From positions 1-59,967 of the forward strand of contig NZ_JADEWG010000029.1 of assembly GCF_015207735.1 (NCBI RefSeq): a DNA stretch of 59,967 nucleotides. Reading direction: 5' to 3'. Origin of the DNA: [Phormidium] sp. LEGE 05292 (GTDB lineage Bacteria > Cyanobacteriota > Cyanobacteriia > Cyanobacteriales > Aerosakkonemataceae). Position numbers and translations under genes: made by a program. Below, piece by piece: positions 18,101 through 24,828 of the stretch. Position 1 is the first letter of the stretch, and each line of letters begins with the position of its first letter. Under the pieces are notes generated by a model, which did no database searches, was not told the origin of the DNA, and saw only the letters and a program-made list of their open reading frames with translations.

Positions 18101-18706
18101 AGTAAAACTGAACTCAGGGAAAAATACGGGATCGATCGAAATGCCATCTTCCTGCTGATGGTAGGAACGATTTGCGAACGCAAAGGACAGCATATTTTAA
18201 TCGAGGCGATCAAAGAGTTAACAAATCAATATCCAGAGTTACAGAGTAAGTTATATTGTGCGATCGTTGGTGGTAGCGTACCCAGTTACCTCAATTTTGT
18301 CAAACATCAAATTAAAAAATTAAATTTGCCAAACGTGCATATCTTTCACGAAACAAAGGAAATTTATGACTTTTTCGCCATGAGCGATCTTTTTGTATTT
18401 TCCACCTTTGAGGAGTCTTTTCCTAGAGTCATCCTAGAAGCAATGGCATTTGAATTAAAAATTGTCAGCACCAATGTATTTGGTATTCCCGAAATGGTAG
18501 CCAATGAACATGACGCTTATTTAGTCGATCCTGGTAATCCTAAAGCTTTAGCTAATGCGATTCATCAGTGCTTGGAAAATACCGAAAAGTCAGCAAAAAT
18601 GGCTAGCAAAGCATACGCTAAAGTTTGCCGTTTATTCGATGAAAAAGACCTCCTTCATAATCATCTGTTGTTAACTAAAGAAGTAGTGCTAGAAGAGATA
18701 AAATAA
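15134..18706 (+). CDS. Three-domain glycosyltransferase (GT2-GT2-GT4)
   Basis: A 1190-residue protein. After an N-terminal beta-rich segment (~50-160) come GT2 domain 1 from ISIVVPIYNTD (255) with DHDD at 343-346, and GT2 domain 2 from VTIVIPTRDK (519) with the LNNDIE acidic motif and the C-terminal YNDVDYCLR. A GT4 domain starts near 798 (ILVVSHNLNLEGAPL), with MVGTICERKGQ and the nucleotide-sugar site FEESFPRVILEAMAF. One polypeptide could thus add three sugars of a repeat unit. The donor sugars are unknown. It sits 2 bp upstream of a sulfotransferase gene within the same operon. Confidence 0.88.
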   Translation: MNKIVGVVDTILQSTKSTLQLGKQTDISVKKSPFIEVTPSGEFLGCLDAPTTHEVNLNSTLVVAGWLCSRNTPIRSLLLATDEVGEEPITYGVPRPDVAQVFADVPNAALSGFRWNIFLGPNFSGTVKIKIDAVLENGERICCFTRLVTVILPTPPKPSRLNPVLFIYGAGKKAVAALKHGRLSASPMQWVRKLQRYYLQLKANPDAAIANFNITYPWQLQDPYQRWIDRNRLTPKLLAKMKEDAQKLKLTGAKISIVVPIYNTDEVFLKEMIQSVTSQIYPNWELCLADDASTKPHVKEILKKAAKSDSRIKVVFRSENGHIVESTNSAIELATGEYIGFLDHDDLLSPDALLHVAECISKNPDVDWIYTDEDKIDNERYYDPQFKGDWSPEMMLTHNFTQHFTVIRKSLIDQVGRMRKGYAGAQDLDLFLRVNEQTTPAKVKHISQVCYHWRCHAESTASHGMQKRYIFDSAYQGISDAIARRGLKAKPFLPAIAEKNGWCLYQIKWDDSLLAENPVTIVIPTRDKVQLLEKCVESLKRTVDRRYVKLIIVDDGSQEPKTIEYFQKLEREQVFQCRIIPSGRTTEPFNYARLMNIGASHVDTPLMLHLNNDIEAVAPGWLEDMVGWMSVEGVAIVGAKLYYPDRTIQHAGVIVGPHHGLADHLFDRLPKEEAGYNGLPHAARNVVAVTGACLLTSTNLYRELGGFDEEKFAVQYNDVDYCLRVFQSGKRVVVTPQATLIHVTSASRGKEYNYQEHLNFLERYPNFHDPYINENLNIDDLWMAVNPYHYCHTERVGKLKILVVSHNLNLEGAPLIVYNYARYFATVGGYQINVISPVDGVLREFYEELNIPVKIVPKHLPQADELLEEYRHRLKKLGNSLDLASFDLVVCNTLTTAWGVELARLFNVPSIWHIHESVAPEKSLTVCFGEADQLSMRQVLNDCFVNATRIVFQSQTTANIFQYLNTQDNFRTLPGAVAIEKINQFRQSHSKTELREKYGIDRNAIFLLMVGTICERKGQHILIEAIKELTNQYPELQSKLYCAIVGGSVPSYLNFVKHQIKKLNLPNVHIFHETKEIYDFFAMSDLFVFSTFEESFPRVILEAMAFELKIVSTNVFGIPEMVANEHDAYLVDPGNPKALANAIHQCLENTEKSAKMASKAYAKVCRLFDEKDLLHNHLLLTKEVVLEEIK

Positions 18707-18708
18707 AT

Positions 18709-19485
18709 ATGACCAATTATCAGCAATCCCAGCCTGATTTTATTATTATTGGCGCACAAAAAAGCGGCACTACATCTTTGTATCAATACCTAATTCAACA
18801 TCCGCAAATTGTACCAGCAAGCGAAAAAGAAGTACATTTTTTTGATTTTAATTTTGCTAAAGGGGTAGATTGGTATCGCCAAAAGTTTAAACCTGTTTCT
18901 CAAAATTTCATCACTGGGGAAGCTAGTCCTTATTATATTTTTCATCCCTTGGTAGCACAGCGAATTTACAAATTGTTTCCCCAAGTCAAATTGATTGTGT
19001 TGTTAAGAAATCCGGTAGAAAGGGCGATTTCACATTACTATCATGAAGTGCGGTTGGGATTTGAAAACTTGGGGTTGGAGGATGCGATCGCACAAGAATC
19101 CGCTAGACTAAAAGGAGAAACTGCCAAAATGCTAGCAGATGAAACTTATTACAGCTACAATCATCAACATCACACCTATTTATCTAGAGGAATTTATGTA
19201 GAACAACTCAAACATTGGATGCAGTTTTTTCCCAAAGAACAGTTTCTGATTTTGCCCAGTGAAGAGTTATATAATCAACCAAATATGGTACTAAATCAAG
19301 TCTTAGAATTTTTGCAGTTACCGAATTATCAACTTTCTCAATACGACAAATATAACTCCGGGGAATACCCAGCAGTTACCCCAGAAATTCGCCAACAACT
19401 GCAAGCTTATTTTCAGCCATATAATCAACAACTTGCAGAACTTTTGGGAGGAAAATTTAATTGGGAATCAGGCGCAACATTGTAG
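18709..19485 (+). CDS. Sulfotransferase family protein
   Basis: The 258-residue PAPS-dependent sulfotransferase has the 5'-phosphosulfate loop PDFIIIGAQKSGTTSLYQYL near residue 10, the KEVHFFD segment and the 3'-phosphate motif LIVLLRNPVERAISHYYHE near 93. It has the normal length for heparan-sulfate-type or bacterial carbohydrate sulfotransferases. It is the third sulfotransferase domain in the cluster, which strengthens the case for a sulfated polysaccharide. The TAG stop is contributed by the 28-bp palindrome at 19482, so the true ancestral C-terminus may differ. Confidence 0.9.
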   Translation: MTNYQQSQPDFIIIGAQKSGTTSLYQYLIQHPQIVPASEKEVHFFDFNFAKGVDWYRQKFKPVSQNFITGEASPYYIFHPLVAQRIYKLFPQVKLIVLLRNPVERAISHYYHEVRLGFENLGLEDAIAQESARLKGETAKMLADETYYSYNHQHHTYLSRGIYVEQLKHWMQFFPKEQFLILPSEELYNQPNMVLNQVLEFLQLPNYQLSQYDKYNSGEYPAVTPEIRQQLQAYFQPYNQQLAELLGGKFNWESGATL

Positions 19486-19509
19486 AGACGTTTCATGAAA
19501 CGTCTCTAC
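19482..19509. repeat. 28-bp perfect palindrome overlapping a stop codon
   Basis: Left half GTAGAGACGTTTCA is followed by its exact reverse complement. The TAG at 19483-19485 is the stop codon of the sulfotransferase gene. A second palindrome with identical 10-base ends (GTAGAGACGT) but a different centre is at 23189-23216. Either strand would form a strong hairpin at the transcript end. Confidence 0.9.
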
Positions 19510-19513
19510 TCTT

Positions 19514-19579
19514 AGCCCCCCTTATCAAGGGGGGTTGGGGGGATCAAAACCATACTAATCATAGCGTTAGATCCCCCCT
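19514..19579. repeat. CCCCCCTTATCAAGGGGGG repeat with GATCCCCCC ends
   Basis: The hairpin CCCCCCTTATCAAGGGGGG is followed by GGGGGGATC, which is inversely repeated by GATCCCCCC at 19570. It belongs to the same family as 51732-51812. At 19614-19637 there is also half of a three-way-junction repeat (GAGGACT-GA-AGTCCTC then ACAACGAA). Together these fill the gap to the next gene. Confidence 0.75.
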
Positions 19580-19691
19580 GCGTCATTTAAGAAAAGCACC
19601 TGCGTAAAGCATAGAGGACTGAAGTCCTCACAACGAACCGGGGCATGACACATTGAAGATTAAAATTGATTAGGTAGAACTGACTCCAGCA

Positions 19692-20957
19692 ATGAAAATA
19701 CTGATCCTGCATCCTAACTTTCCTGCTCAATTTCGCCATGTAGCAGCAGCCTTAGCTAAAGATCCTAACAATGAAGTGCTGTTTGGCACAAAATTTGAAA
19801 ATCCAGAATGGCAAATTCCCGGTGTTCGGAAAGTATTGTTTAAGCCCAGTCGGGAATCCCGTCCCGAAACCCATCATTATGTGAGATTCTTGGAAAATGG
19901 GGTTTTGCATGGACAAGCAGTATTTCGGATAGCAGAACAACTGAAAGCAGAGGGATTTGTCCCTGATATAGTTTACGGTCATTCCGGTTGGGGGCCAACA
20001 TTATTTATTAAAGATGCCTTTCCCAATGCCAAACTAATGTGTTACTTTGAATGGTTTTATCATTCTATTGGGTCTGATGCAGATTTTGACCCAGCAGACC
20101 CTTTGAGTATAGATGATATGGCGCGGATTCGGATTAAAAATACGCCGATTTTAGTAGATTTATATAGTTGTGATTGGGGAATATCGCCCACATATTGGCA
20201 AAGGTCGCAGTTTCCCAAAGAATTTCACAATAAAATTAGCGTCTTACATGATGGTGTAGACACAGAATACTTTAAACCTAATCCAGGGGCAAAATTAATC
20301 TTACCCAATGTAGATTTGTCAGAGATTGATGAAATTGTCACTTATGTAGCAAGAGGAATGGAACCTTACCGGGGGTTTCCTGAGTTTATCGAATCCATTG
20401 CTTACTTACAAGAACGCCGCCCTAACTGTCATGTAGTAATTGTAGGGTCAGACCGAGTTTGTTACGGTAAAGCTTTACCCAATGGGGAAACTTATAAAAA
20501 CTATATGCTCAAAAAAGTGCCTCTAGATTTATCCAGAGTACATTTTGTCGGATCATTACCTTATGGACTCTACTTAAAAGTAATTCAAGCTTCCCAAGTT
20601 CATATCTATTTAACTCGCCCCTTTGTCCTATCTTGGTCAATGATTGAATCCATGTCTACTGGCTGCTTAGTATTAGGTTCAGATACCCCACCAGTCAAAG
20701 AAGTGATCCAAGATGGAGAAAACGGATTATTAGCAGATTTCTTTTCTCCCAAACAAATCGCTGATAGAATCAGTGAAGTTTTGGATCATCCGACGCGCAT
20801 GGCCCAACTGCGCCAAAAAGCTAGAGAAACAGCCTTAGAAAGATATTCCCTGGAAAAATTGCTCCCGCATCACGTCCAACTCATAAAAGATGTAGCAAAT
20901 GCTTCTCTACCACCCCAAATTACCCAAACTGCTACTAACGTAGAATGTAAAGTTTAG
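19692..20957 (+). CDS. GT4 family glycosyltransferase
   Basis: The 421-residue GT-B glycosyltransferase opens with MKILILHPNFPAQFRHVA, which fits the cyanobacterial subfamily that takes this exact N-terminal form. Its nucleotide-binding half includes VTYVARGMEPYRGFPEFI, HVVIVGSDR, and the late motif WSMIESMSTGCLVLGSDTPPVKEVI, where an E in the GT4 E-x7-E region is visible. It transfers a hexose-type sugar from a nucleotide donor; donor and acceptor are unknown. It is separated from the main operon by about 200 bp of repeats, so it may have its own promoter or be a late operon gene. Confidence 0.88.
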   Translation: MKILILHPNFPAQFRHVAAALAKDPNNEVLFGTKFENPEWQIPGVRKVLFKPSRESRPETHHYVRFLENGVLHGQAVFRIAEQLKAEGFVPDIVYGHSGWGPTLFIKDAFPNAKLMCYFEWFYHSIGSDADFDPADPLSIDDMARIRIKNTPILVDLYSCDWGISPTYWQRSQFPKEFHNKISVLHDGVDTEYFKPNPGAKLILPNVDLSEIDEIVTYVARGMEPYRGFPEFIESIAYLQERRPNCHVVIVGSDRVCYGKALPNGETYKNYMLKKVPLDLSRVHFVGSLPYGLYLKVIQASQVHIYLTRPFVLSWSMIESMSTGCLVLGSDTPPVKEVIQDGENGLLADFFSPKQIADRISEVLDHPTRMAQLRQKARETALERYSLEKLLPHHVQLIKDVANASLPPQITQTATNVECKV

Positions 20958-21404
20958 GAACGAGGTGCTGATAAGAGCAATTCATGAATTGCCCCTACAG
21001 GGAATTATCCAGAATCACCTAACCTAGTTGTGTAGAAGCATTACAGTGCGTTAAAACACACAACAAAGTTACCCTTACAGGATGTAAGTTCGGCTAATTT
21101 GGAAAAAGACCGTTGCCAAAATGAGATTCCTTAGCTACAAGTGTAATTTTATCCCCAAGCTAGGGAACTATATAAACGGTGCGATGGTCAGATGGTAGTA
21201 AAGACCATTAAGAAACCATTAACAAATTTACTGTTTAGGTAATTGGAGAAAATTATTGTGCAAGTTATACTACTGAAGGCAAAGGAGATAGAATTAGGGA
21301 GCGAATTTGGGTGTACAAAAGAATTAGCCCCAAATGTAGCGAATCTATGTAATATCTCTATTAAAGATCCAGTTCAGTTTTTTGGAATGAGGAGTGTAGC
21401 TTAG
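20958..21404. other. 447-bp intergenic region upstream of the RTX gene
   Basis: It contains a decayed palindrome (GCAATTCATGAATTGC at 20977-20992, followed by CCCCTAC, resembling the GTAGRG...CYCTAC palindromes). An 11-bp direct repeat ACCATTAAGAA/ACCATTAACAA lies at about 21204-21225. An AGGAG ribosome binding site is about 8 bases before the ATG at 21405. No ORF or known RNA was seen. Confidence 0.5.
21204..21225. promoter_or_regulatory. 11-bp direct repeat, possible response-regulator site
   Basis: ACCATTAAGAA is followed immediately by ACCATTAACAA, i.e. two half-sites one DNA turn apart, a spacing used by OmpR/PhoB-type regulators. It lies about 180 bp upstream of the RTX gene. The match to any named box is not clear. 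Confidence 0.25.
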
Positions 21405-22874
21405 ATGGCAACAACAATATCTGGAACAAGTGGACCTGATACTATTATTTCCCAGACTGGTGATACAGTATTTGGTAATGGGGGTAACGACTTTATTACG
21501 GCGACCGGAGACGGTGGGTTAATTTATGGAAATACAGGCAGTGATACCCTGCTCAGTCTTGGTGCTAACACCCTGTTCGGCGGTCAAGGTGATGACTCCC
21601 TGAAGAGTGGTGCCGGAAAAAGTGTATTGTACGGCGATAAAGGTGCTGACATCCTAATCGCCACCTTTCAGGATACTTTAATTGGCGGTGATAGTCTTGG
21701 TACCGATACTAGTAACGATACCTTAATTGCACAGGCACAATCAGTACTGTATGGCAATAAGGGCAGCGATAGCTTAGTCGGTGCTGCTACTGCCACTCTT
21801 TACGGAGGTCAGGGTGATGACATCCTAATAGGGCAAGGTTCTGGTTACTTGTCCGGGGACGATGGTAATGACTCGCTCCTTGGTAAAGCTGGTGATACCC
21901 TAATAGGTGCAAACGACGCTGATACTCTGGTTTCTCAAGGAGCAACTCTTCTCTACGGGAACAAAGGAAAGGACATATTGACCATTGAAGGTGCAACAAC
22001 AGCAAATGTCACCATGTATGGTGGTCAAGATGATGACATTCTTTATGGCAATGGTAAATCTGGTGTCCTCTATGGCGATCTTGGCAATGATACCATAATA
22101 GCTACAGTGCCTGGTTCTACTGATACTGTCTACGGCGGAAAGGGTGGAGATTCTATTCTGGGTTCTGACACAGCAGATTTTCTAGTTGGTGGTAGTAACA
22201 CAGAAGGAACAGAGACATTAGACAGTGGAATCGATACTATTGATGCAAAAGCCGGTAACGACACCATCTATGCTGGCAGTGGCGGCAGTAGCATCTCAGG
22301 CGGAGCAGGCACCGACAAGATTTTCGGTGGAGCAGGTGCTGACTTAATTTATGGCGGCACTGACAATGATACTATATATGCTGGTGCTGGCACAGATAGC
22401 ATAGTAGGTGGTCTAGGCGATGACAGCATAGTGTTAGAAAAAGATGGTGTGTCCGATCAGATTTGGTTTATTCCGAGTAAAGTTGCTGTTGGTACTCCTG
22501 ACCCGTTAGGTCTACCTCAAGCTGTTGCTGAGTTTCCATTTTACCCTCAAGGAGCGACTCCAGCAGGTGACACCATCATAGGCTTTGAGGTAGGAGTTGA
22601 CAAAATTGTTCTTGATGGTACTGCTACCACGTACACAGGAAATTTTGTCATATTCCCTGCCTTATCTTCTACAGCACCAGTCTCTCTGTCAATAGTTACC
22701 AGTACCGATGCAAATCTAATTAACGCGGCTCAAGGTTCCTTGATCTACTGCAGTCCAACAGGTGAACTATTCTATAATCCAGATGGTCCAGCTCCGGGAC
22801 TTGGTGGAGGTGGCAAATTTGCTACTCTCGACAAGAATTTAGCTCTCTCACCAACAGACTTCCTAATTGTCTAA
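21405..22874 (+). CDS. RTX-type calcium-binding repeat protein
   Basis: A 489-residue acidic protein. Residues ~1-350 consist of repeated nonapeptides of the GGxGxDxLx / YGNxGSDTL type (for example LFGGQGDDSL, GGAGADLIYGGTDNDTI), which form a Ca2+-binding beta roll. The C-terminal ~140 residues contain DTIIGFEVGVDKIVLDG and GELFYNPDG and end LSPTDFLIV, a typical type I secretion-signal region. It is expected to be exported and to bind calcium at the cell surface. Oscillin, the surface fibril protein of gliding Phormidium, uses similar repeats. No HlyB/HlyD genes are in the window. A strong terminator follows. Confidence 0.85.
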   Translation: MATTISGTSGPDTIISQTGDTVFGNGGNDFITATGDGGLIYGNTGSDTLLSLGANTLFGGQGDDSLKSGAGKSVLYGDKGADILIATFQDTLIGGDSLGTDTSNDTLIAQAQSVLYGNKGSDSLVGAATATLYGGQGDDILIGQGSGYLSGDDGNDSLLGKAGDTLIGANDADTLVSQGATLLYGNKGKDILTIEGATTANVTMYGGQDDDILYGNGKSGVLYGDLGNDTIIATVPGSTDTVYGGKGGDSILGSDTADFLVGGSNTEGTETLDSGIDTIDAKAGNDTIYAGSGGSSISGGAGTDKIFGGAGADLIYGGTDNDTIYAGAGTDSIVGGLGDDSIVLEKDGVSDQIWFIPSKVAVGTPDPLGLPQAVAEFPFYPQGATPAGDTIIGFEVGVDKIVLDGTATTYTGNFVIFPALSSTAPVSLSIVTSTDANLINAAQGSLIYCSPTGELFYNPDGPAPGLGGGGKFATLDKNLALSPTDFLIV

Positions 22875-22920
22875 AAACGGTTGAAACAAATTAAGCTTGC
22901 TACAATTTAGCAGCTTTTTT

Positions 22921-22945
22921 ACCCGCCTAAAAAGGCGGGTTTTTT
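22921..22945 (+). terminator. Rho-independent terminator
   Basis: The hairpin ACCCGCCT-AAAA-AGGCGGGT runs directly into TTTTT, 46 bp after the RTX stop codon. It is the clearest intrinsic terminator in the window. Confidence 0.92.
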
Positions 22946-23054
22946 GTTTATTTGTGATTGGCCATTTGTTAATGAAATTGGAGAACATGAAATTCAAACA
23001 ACTCATGGCGATGATAATTTTTCCGAAGTTTTTCGATTTAATCAAAGGGTGGCG

Positions 23055-23192
23055 ATGAATATAACCAATTTAGTGGTTAAGTTCTACAACAAAAAAACAG
23101 TTGAACTACCAGCAGATGTGAGTAATTTTGTAACTCCTGAAGCAGCTGTTGCGAAGCTGAAAACATTGTTTAATTCATTACCCATCATGTAG
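23055..23192 (+). CDS. Very small hypothetical protein
   Basis: A 45-residue ORF beginning MNITNLVVKFYNKKTVELPADVS. The frame is open upstream to 22944, but a TTG start there would fall within the terminator T tract. The ATG at 23055 has an AAGGGTGG stretch just upstream. The TAG stop comes from the palindrome at 23189, as for the sulfotransferase gene. The family is not recognised; it could be a remnant of a longer gene. Confidence 0.35.
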   Translation: MNITNLVVKFYNKKTVELPADVSNFVTPEAAVAKLKTLFNSLPIM

Positions 23193-23216
23193 AGACGTTA
23201 TATATAACGTCTCTAC
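23189..23216. repeat. 28-bp perfect palindrome, second copy
   Basis: Left half GTAGAGACGTTATA is followed by its exact reverse complement. The outer 10 bases match the palindrome at 19482-19509, while the centre (TATA versus TTCA on the left arm) differs but stays self-complementary. It supplies TAG (23190-23192) to the preceding small ORF. Confidence 0.88.
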
Positions 23217-23255
23217 AAGGTTTTTCTGAGATCTTTCTTACACCTGCGCTGCGCC

Positions 23256-23335
23256 GCCCGCCCGGAAATCAATTTCCGGGCTAATAGCTCAATTCCATTA
23301 AAATGGACTGAAAACATAAGAATTGAAAGTATTTA
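23256..23335. repeat. Long-arm hairpin repeat, truncated copy
   Basis: The core hairpin CCCGGAAATCAATTTCCGGG (23261-23280) is followed by CTAATAGCTC, CCATTAAAATGG and CATAAGAATTG. The whole stretch matches the reverse complement of about 41480-41556. The similarity stops near 23335, where GGGCTTGCTGAAAAAGTC begins. Confidence 0.75.
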
Positions 23336-23353
23336 GGGCTTGCTGAAAAAGTC
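23334..23353. mobile_element. Possible insertion-sequence end remnant
   Basis: AGGGCTTGCTGAAAAAGTC resembles the terminal inverted repeats of some cyanobacterial transposase-bearing elements. It begins exactly where similarity to the repeat copy at 41.5 kb ends. No transposase and no matching opposite end are visible, so it would be a fragment. The assignment is from memory of such ends. Confidence 0.3.
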
Positions 23354-23364
23354 TGTTGGTGGGA

Positions 23365-23428
23365 GTAGGGACACGGCATCATTAATATTTGCAACTTCTA
23401 CTTTATCTCTTTCATGCCGTGTCCCTAC
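23365..23428. repeat. 64-bp element with 15-bp perfect terminal inverted repeats
   Basis: GTAGGGACACGGCAT (23365-23379) is exactly inverted as ATGCCGTGTCCCTAC (23414-23428), enclosing 34 bp of unrelated AT-rich sequence. It is non-coding and of the MITE type common in cyanobacteria. Its GTAGGG ends resemble the elements at 28 and 59859. Confidence 0.8.
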
Positions 23429-23517
23429 AATTTCCTCGAAAAAGGCAAGGATTTGGCGCTAAAATCTCTGAAAAACTGGCACTTGTTTTGTTGAGTATGG
23501 GTTGATAAATTCCAGGT

Positions 23518-23976
23518 TCAACTTGAAATATTCGCTGTCAAAACAGCAGATTCAATAACGTTTGCTGTTGGTGCAGGTGATGAAGCTTCTGCATCCAGCA
23601 ATTCTTTGACTTTCTCAAAAATTAAAACTTCTTCCTCATTTTGATCGGTTAATTTATCGTAAAAATAAGGATCGGAAAACCACTGTTCAAATGCCACTTC
23701 TAACAAACCGTTGGGAGAAAGTTGCAACCTCCAATAGGCAGACATTCTGTTATCAACAACCTCAAATAATGGTGCAGGACTCCGCATGGGATAATACATA
23801 TAGTTATCTTCGCAGATGTAATACCAAATCTGTCCTTGTTTAGCAGAGAAAGCATAAACTATATATTCCTTCCCTATTGTTAAAGGAAACTCTAATTGTT
23901 TTGTGTAACCTTGTTGAGGAGAGAGATAATTTTCAGGAAGGAAGTCTCCTTTATTGGCAATACAACGAATTTTCAT
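23518..23976 (-). CDS. Putative immunity-like protein
   Basis: A 152-residue soluble protein of the pattern LTIGKEYIVYAFSAKQGQIWYYICEDN, then PAPLFEVVDNRMSAYW and an acidic C-terminal half (YYDKLTDQNEEEVLIFEKVKELLD). I recall this layout from small acidic proteins encoded next to polymorphic-toxin domains, but I cannot name the family with certainty. It starts 11 bp after a gene that looks like a toxin C-terminal domain, the usual toxin-then-immunity order. The net acidic charge fits an immunity protein. The function is inferred mainly from context. Confidence 0.6.
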   Translation of the reverse strand: MKIRCIANKGDFLPENYLSPQQGYTKQLEFPLTIGKEYIVYAFSAKQGQIWYYICEDNYMYYPMRSPAPLFEVVDNRMSAYWRLQLSPNGLLEVAFEQWFSDPYFYDKLTDQNEEEVLIFEKVKELLDAEASSPAPTANVIESAVLTANISS

Positions 23977-23987
23977 AATGATACTTT

Positions 23988-24296
23988 CTAGAGGTTTTTA
24001 GGTGCTGTTTTGGGATACTGGCGTTTAAATTTAAATTCAAAATCTTGAAGAGTTTGACTGTTACGAAACCAATGAACTTGTACAGAAGCTCCATTAATTT
24101 CAAAAGCTTGATTACTTGTCATTTTATCCCAATCTTCAGGATTACCACCATAATTAGCTACCAGTCGTGGTGCATCCATCAGGAGTTTATCTGTACCGAC
24201 TTGAATTGGTCTGCAATTGCCTGCTTTAGCATCTTGTAGGAGGAGTTGTTCTTGTAAGTTACTGGGAATTTCATCGTGAATTCTGCCTGTAGTCAC
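23988..24296 (-). CDS. Detached toxin-like C-terminal domain
   Basis: A 102-residue ORF with a GTG start. It contains NYGGNPEDWDKM (48-59), then VHWFRN (74-79) and FEFKFK (86-91). This YGG-W-K ... HW-N ... E-K-K pattern is seen at the C-terminus of many secreted polymorphic toxins. The frame stays open about 50 bases upstream of the GTG (an in-frame TAA lies near 24350), reading FPETKLIVTTGRIH. It may therefore be the broken-off end of a longer toxin or a solo cassette. No delivery domain, RHS or haemagglutinin region is nearby. The catalytic activity is unknown. Confidence 0.55.
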   Translation of the reverse strand: MTTGRIHDEIPSNLQEQLLLQDAKAGNCRPIQVGTDKLLMDAPRLVANYGGNPEDWDKMTSNQAFEINGASVQVHWFRNSQTLQDFEFKFKRQYPKTAPKNL

Positions 24297-24399
24297 GATA
24301 AGTTTAGTTTCAGGAAAAGCAGGAAATATTAATGAAGTTGTAAATTAATTGGTTATCGGCATTCAACAATTAACCAATAACCAATGACAAATGACCAAT

Positions 24400-24768
24400 T
24401 TACCTATAAAATAAATACCGAGCTCCGATGAGTAACAAAAAGATGCCGTAAAGCTTTTTCATTAAGGCACTACTAATATATGGTTGATTGGCAAATATTG
24501 CGCCAAACAAATTACCAATTACTAATCCAGCAGCAATCATTAGTGCGTGTTTAATATTTAAGTTGCCGTTGCGCTGATAGACGATCGCACCCAGAATACC
24601 GATCGGCAAAATTTGTGCTGCAATAGATGTACCAGTAGCGAACTTCTGATCCATCCCCATTAATAACACCATTGCAGGCACCATGATTGCACCGCCACCG
24701 ATGCCAAACATCCCACCTGCCACACCTGCGGCTAAACCGATCAGCAATAATTGAAATAGTACAGACAT
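24400..24768 (-). CDS. Half-size TauE/SafE family permease
   Basis: A 122-residue membrane protein with four hydrophobic helices and the family glycine motif GGMFGIGGGAIMVPAMVLL near residue 18, followed by ATGTSIAAQILP. Full-length TauE/SafE exporters are about 250 residues with two such halves. Here only one half is present and the ORF is complete (good ATG, C-terminal RYLFYR). It probably works as a homodimer. Substrates of the family include sulfite and sulfoacetate; none can be assigned here. Confidence 0.85.
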   Translation of the reverse strand: MSVLFQLLLIGLAAGVAGGMFGIGGGAIMVPAMVLLMGMDQKFATGTSIAAQILPIGILGAIVYQRNGNLNIKHALMIAAGLVIGNLFGAIFANQPYISSALMKKLYGIFLLLIGARYLFYR

Positions 24769-24828
24769 AAAATTATGAACGAAAACTTAGACAAATAGTA
24801 GAATAATTTTTAACTATCAGCCACTCTG

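Noticed and set aside
22944-23054. N-terminal part of the 82-residue ORF
   Set aside because: The TTG start lies in the T tract of the RTX terminator, so only the shorter form from 23055 is kept, and that with low confidence.
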